In this document: positions 62,880 to 64,000 of the stretch, piece by piece | How the letters are laid out: every line of letters begins with the position of its first letter | Numbering within the stretch: the first letter of the stretch is position 1 | Origin: Diphasiastrum complanatum | Lineage: Eukaryota; Streptophyta; Lycopodiopsida; Lycopodiales; Lycopodiaceae | Assembly: GCA_029204225.1 (NCBI GenBank) | Contig: MU832142.1 | Coordinates: 21,081 to 85,080, forward strand | DNA length: 64,000 bases | Direction: 5' to 3' | Program-made: the position numbers and the translations under genes | Notes under the pieces: model-generated | Told to the model about the DNA's origin: nothing | The model's database searches: none | Seen by the model: only the letters and a program-made list of their open reading frames with translations

Positions 62880-63938
62880 ACTTGATCCCACATGTGTGGA
62901 GCATGTTCCCACGTTTGGATGGTAGTCATAAATGCATTCAATTTTAGTTAGGTAGAAAATGTCTTGATTGAACTAGTGAAAAGCTAGTCAAGTAGGAAAT
63001 TGCCATTTGGTACCATTTTACTTGTTGATCAAGCATTCCCATGTGAATGAGGGATGGTTCCCACGTGTGAGAGGCTGTTTCCACATGTGTACATATATGA
63101 AAAATATCGGTAGCTTATCATAGGAGTTGATCTTGCAAGTTCCTATAAGTTAGGGAAATTACCTCAAATCAAGCAAAATCATGGCACTGCGGCAATGGCA
63201 TCAAGTTAGGAATCAAAGAGGTGGGTGCTTATCTAGCATTGATTGGTGGATCTGAAGTGATGTGGCATTCTCCACATGTGCCAGGTGTGAGAGATTTCAA
63301 CTAGTTTAGTCTAGTTTAGTCATATTTTGGTAAATTGTCAATAAGAGGCCAAAACTCATTTTAGACTTAGAGATAAACTTTTTGAAGTTATATTAGTTTA
63401 AATACATTCAATAAACAGTTTTTGAAAGTGTGGGAAAGGTGGTAGTCGAGTTTGAGAGAGATTCAAATTTGAACTTTGGGTACATTGAATCTAGACCCAA
63501 AAATAGTAGGGTTTACATTTTGGAGGGAAAGCCAAGTGGCCAAATAGGGTTTGGACACTCTATAAAAGGATGTAACTCGTGGAGAGACACATCTTCTCTC
63601 TTCTCTCTCTCATTTCATCATTATACATGGTTCTCTTTGGGTTCTACTACTCATTGGTGCACTCTCTTGATGATATCTTGCAATCTTGTGTGTAGAATGC
63701 TCATATTTTGCTATTTTTGGTTCCACACGTGTGAAATACAGTAGGGTACTTTAATTGTACGGATAGCAAACATATTTTATGTTTTGGTTCATGTTTTATT
63801 GGTATCTCTTAGAGTTTGCATCTCATTTTGTATGTAGATGCTGATTTTTCTACATTGGCAGGATTGTTGGTTTGCTCCTTATTGTAACCAAAGATCAGGG
63901 ACATGGATTGGATCTTGAATGATCTGAAATCCTTCACA
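62880..63938 (+). repeat. LTR of a further copia element (5' end not fixed)
   Basis: Ends ...AATCCTTCACA directly before TGGTATTAGAGC. A TATA box lies at 63561-63568, followed by CT-rich sequence. CACGTG/CACATGTG palindromes recur in the first 850 bases. The start is uncertain. An LTR anywhere from about 380 to 1000 bp is possible. Confidence 0.5.
63561..63568 (+). promoter_or_regulatory. TATA box in the last LTR
   Basis: GACACTCTATAAAAGGATG: a strong TATA match, about 370 bases before the LTR end, followed by a CTCTTCTCTCT stretch such as often lies near the start of transcription. Confidence 0.55.
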
Positions 63939-63950
63939 TGGTATTAGAGC
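63939..63950 (+). promoter_or_regulatory. Primer-binding site of the last copia element
   Basis: TGGTATTAGAGC, one base from the usual initiator-Met site. An ATG at 63967 (MKGSAIFSKDL) may be the start of gag, cut off by the window end. Confidence 0.6.
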
Positions 63951-64000
63951 TCTTGTATTTCAGGTTATGAAAGGATCAGCCATCTTTAGCAAGGATTTGG

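Overview
The window is nuclear DNA of a land plant. It is AT-rich and gene-poor, with GT-AG introns, a PPR-DYW gene, a DUF538 gene, a DUF3511 gene and a multi-exon beta-propeller gene, all embedded in retrotransposon debris. The intronless PPR-DYW style, together with Helitron and GxPMG/YIDD reverse-transcriptase remnants, makes me think of a non-angiosperm vascular plant (fern first, gymnosperm second). That placement is inference. No bacterial-type operon, CRISPR array, tRNA or rRNA was recognised.

Layout. 1-3.7 kb: a pair of ~330-bp direct repeats around 3 kb of non-coding sequence. 4.55-6.8 kb: truncated minus-strand Ty1/copia (copy A). 7.4-9.9 kb: intact PPR-DYW gene. 10.85-12.8 kb: gag-like zinc-knuckle remnant between 141-bp direct repeats. 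14.4-14.9 kb: DUF538 gene. 17.8-19.35 kb: plus-strand copy B of the same copia family. 20.27-22.35 kb: decayed Helitron Rep region on the minus strand, interrupted by a plus-strand reverse-transcriptase fragment. 22.5-24 kb: copia scraps. 24.13-25.65 kb: a near-complete non-autonomous LTR element (TRIM-like). 25.67-25.95 kb: hairpin cluster. 26.5-30.7 kb: five-exon minus-strand TolB/PD40 (DPP6-N-like) gene with a copia remnant in intron 1. 33.3-34.9 kb: RNase H and Ty3/gypsy RT scraps. 39.5-43.5 kb: copia C. 44.0-48.64 kb: copia E. 48.64-49.6 kb: a second Helitron fragment. 49.6-51.6 kb: copia D, minus strand. 51.7-53.3 kb: long compound microsatellites. 56.2-56.9 kb: second hairpin cluster. 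58.0-58.3 kb: DUF3511 gene. 58.9-59.6 kb: 345-bp tandem duplication. 62.2-62.8 kb: minisatellite and copia RNase H scrap. ~63-64 kb: an LTR with TATA box and primer-binding site, starting an element that runs off the window.

The four host genes look independent: an organellar RNA-editing factor, a secreted DUF538 protein, a beta-propeller protein and a small DUF3511 protein. No pathway links them. The mobile elements appear inactive. Several have lost catalytic residues visibly: integrase D to Y in E, integrase E to K and RT YMDN in C, protease D to G in D, and Helitron HUH to HAR.

I found no convincing new functional system. The most unusual structures are the reverse-transcriptase fragment nested in a Helitron, the TRIM-like element with its own small ORF, and a family of short hairpins built on one stem sequence at two loci 30 kb apart.
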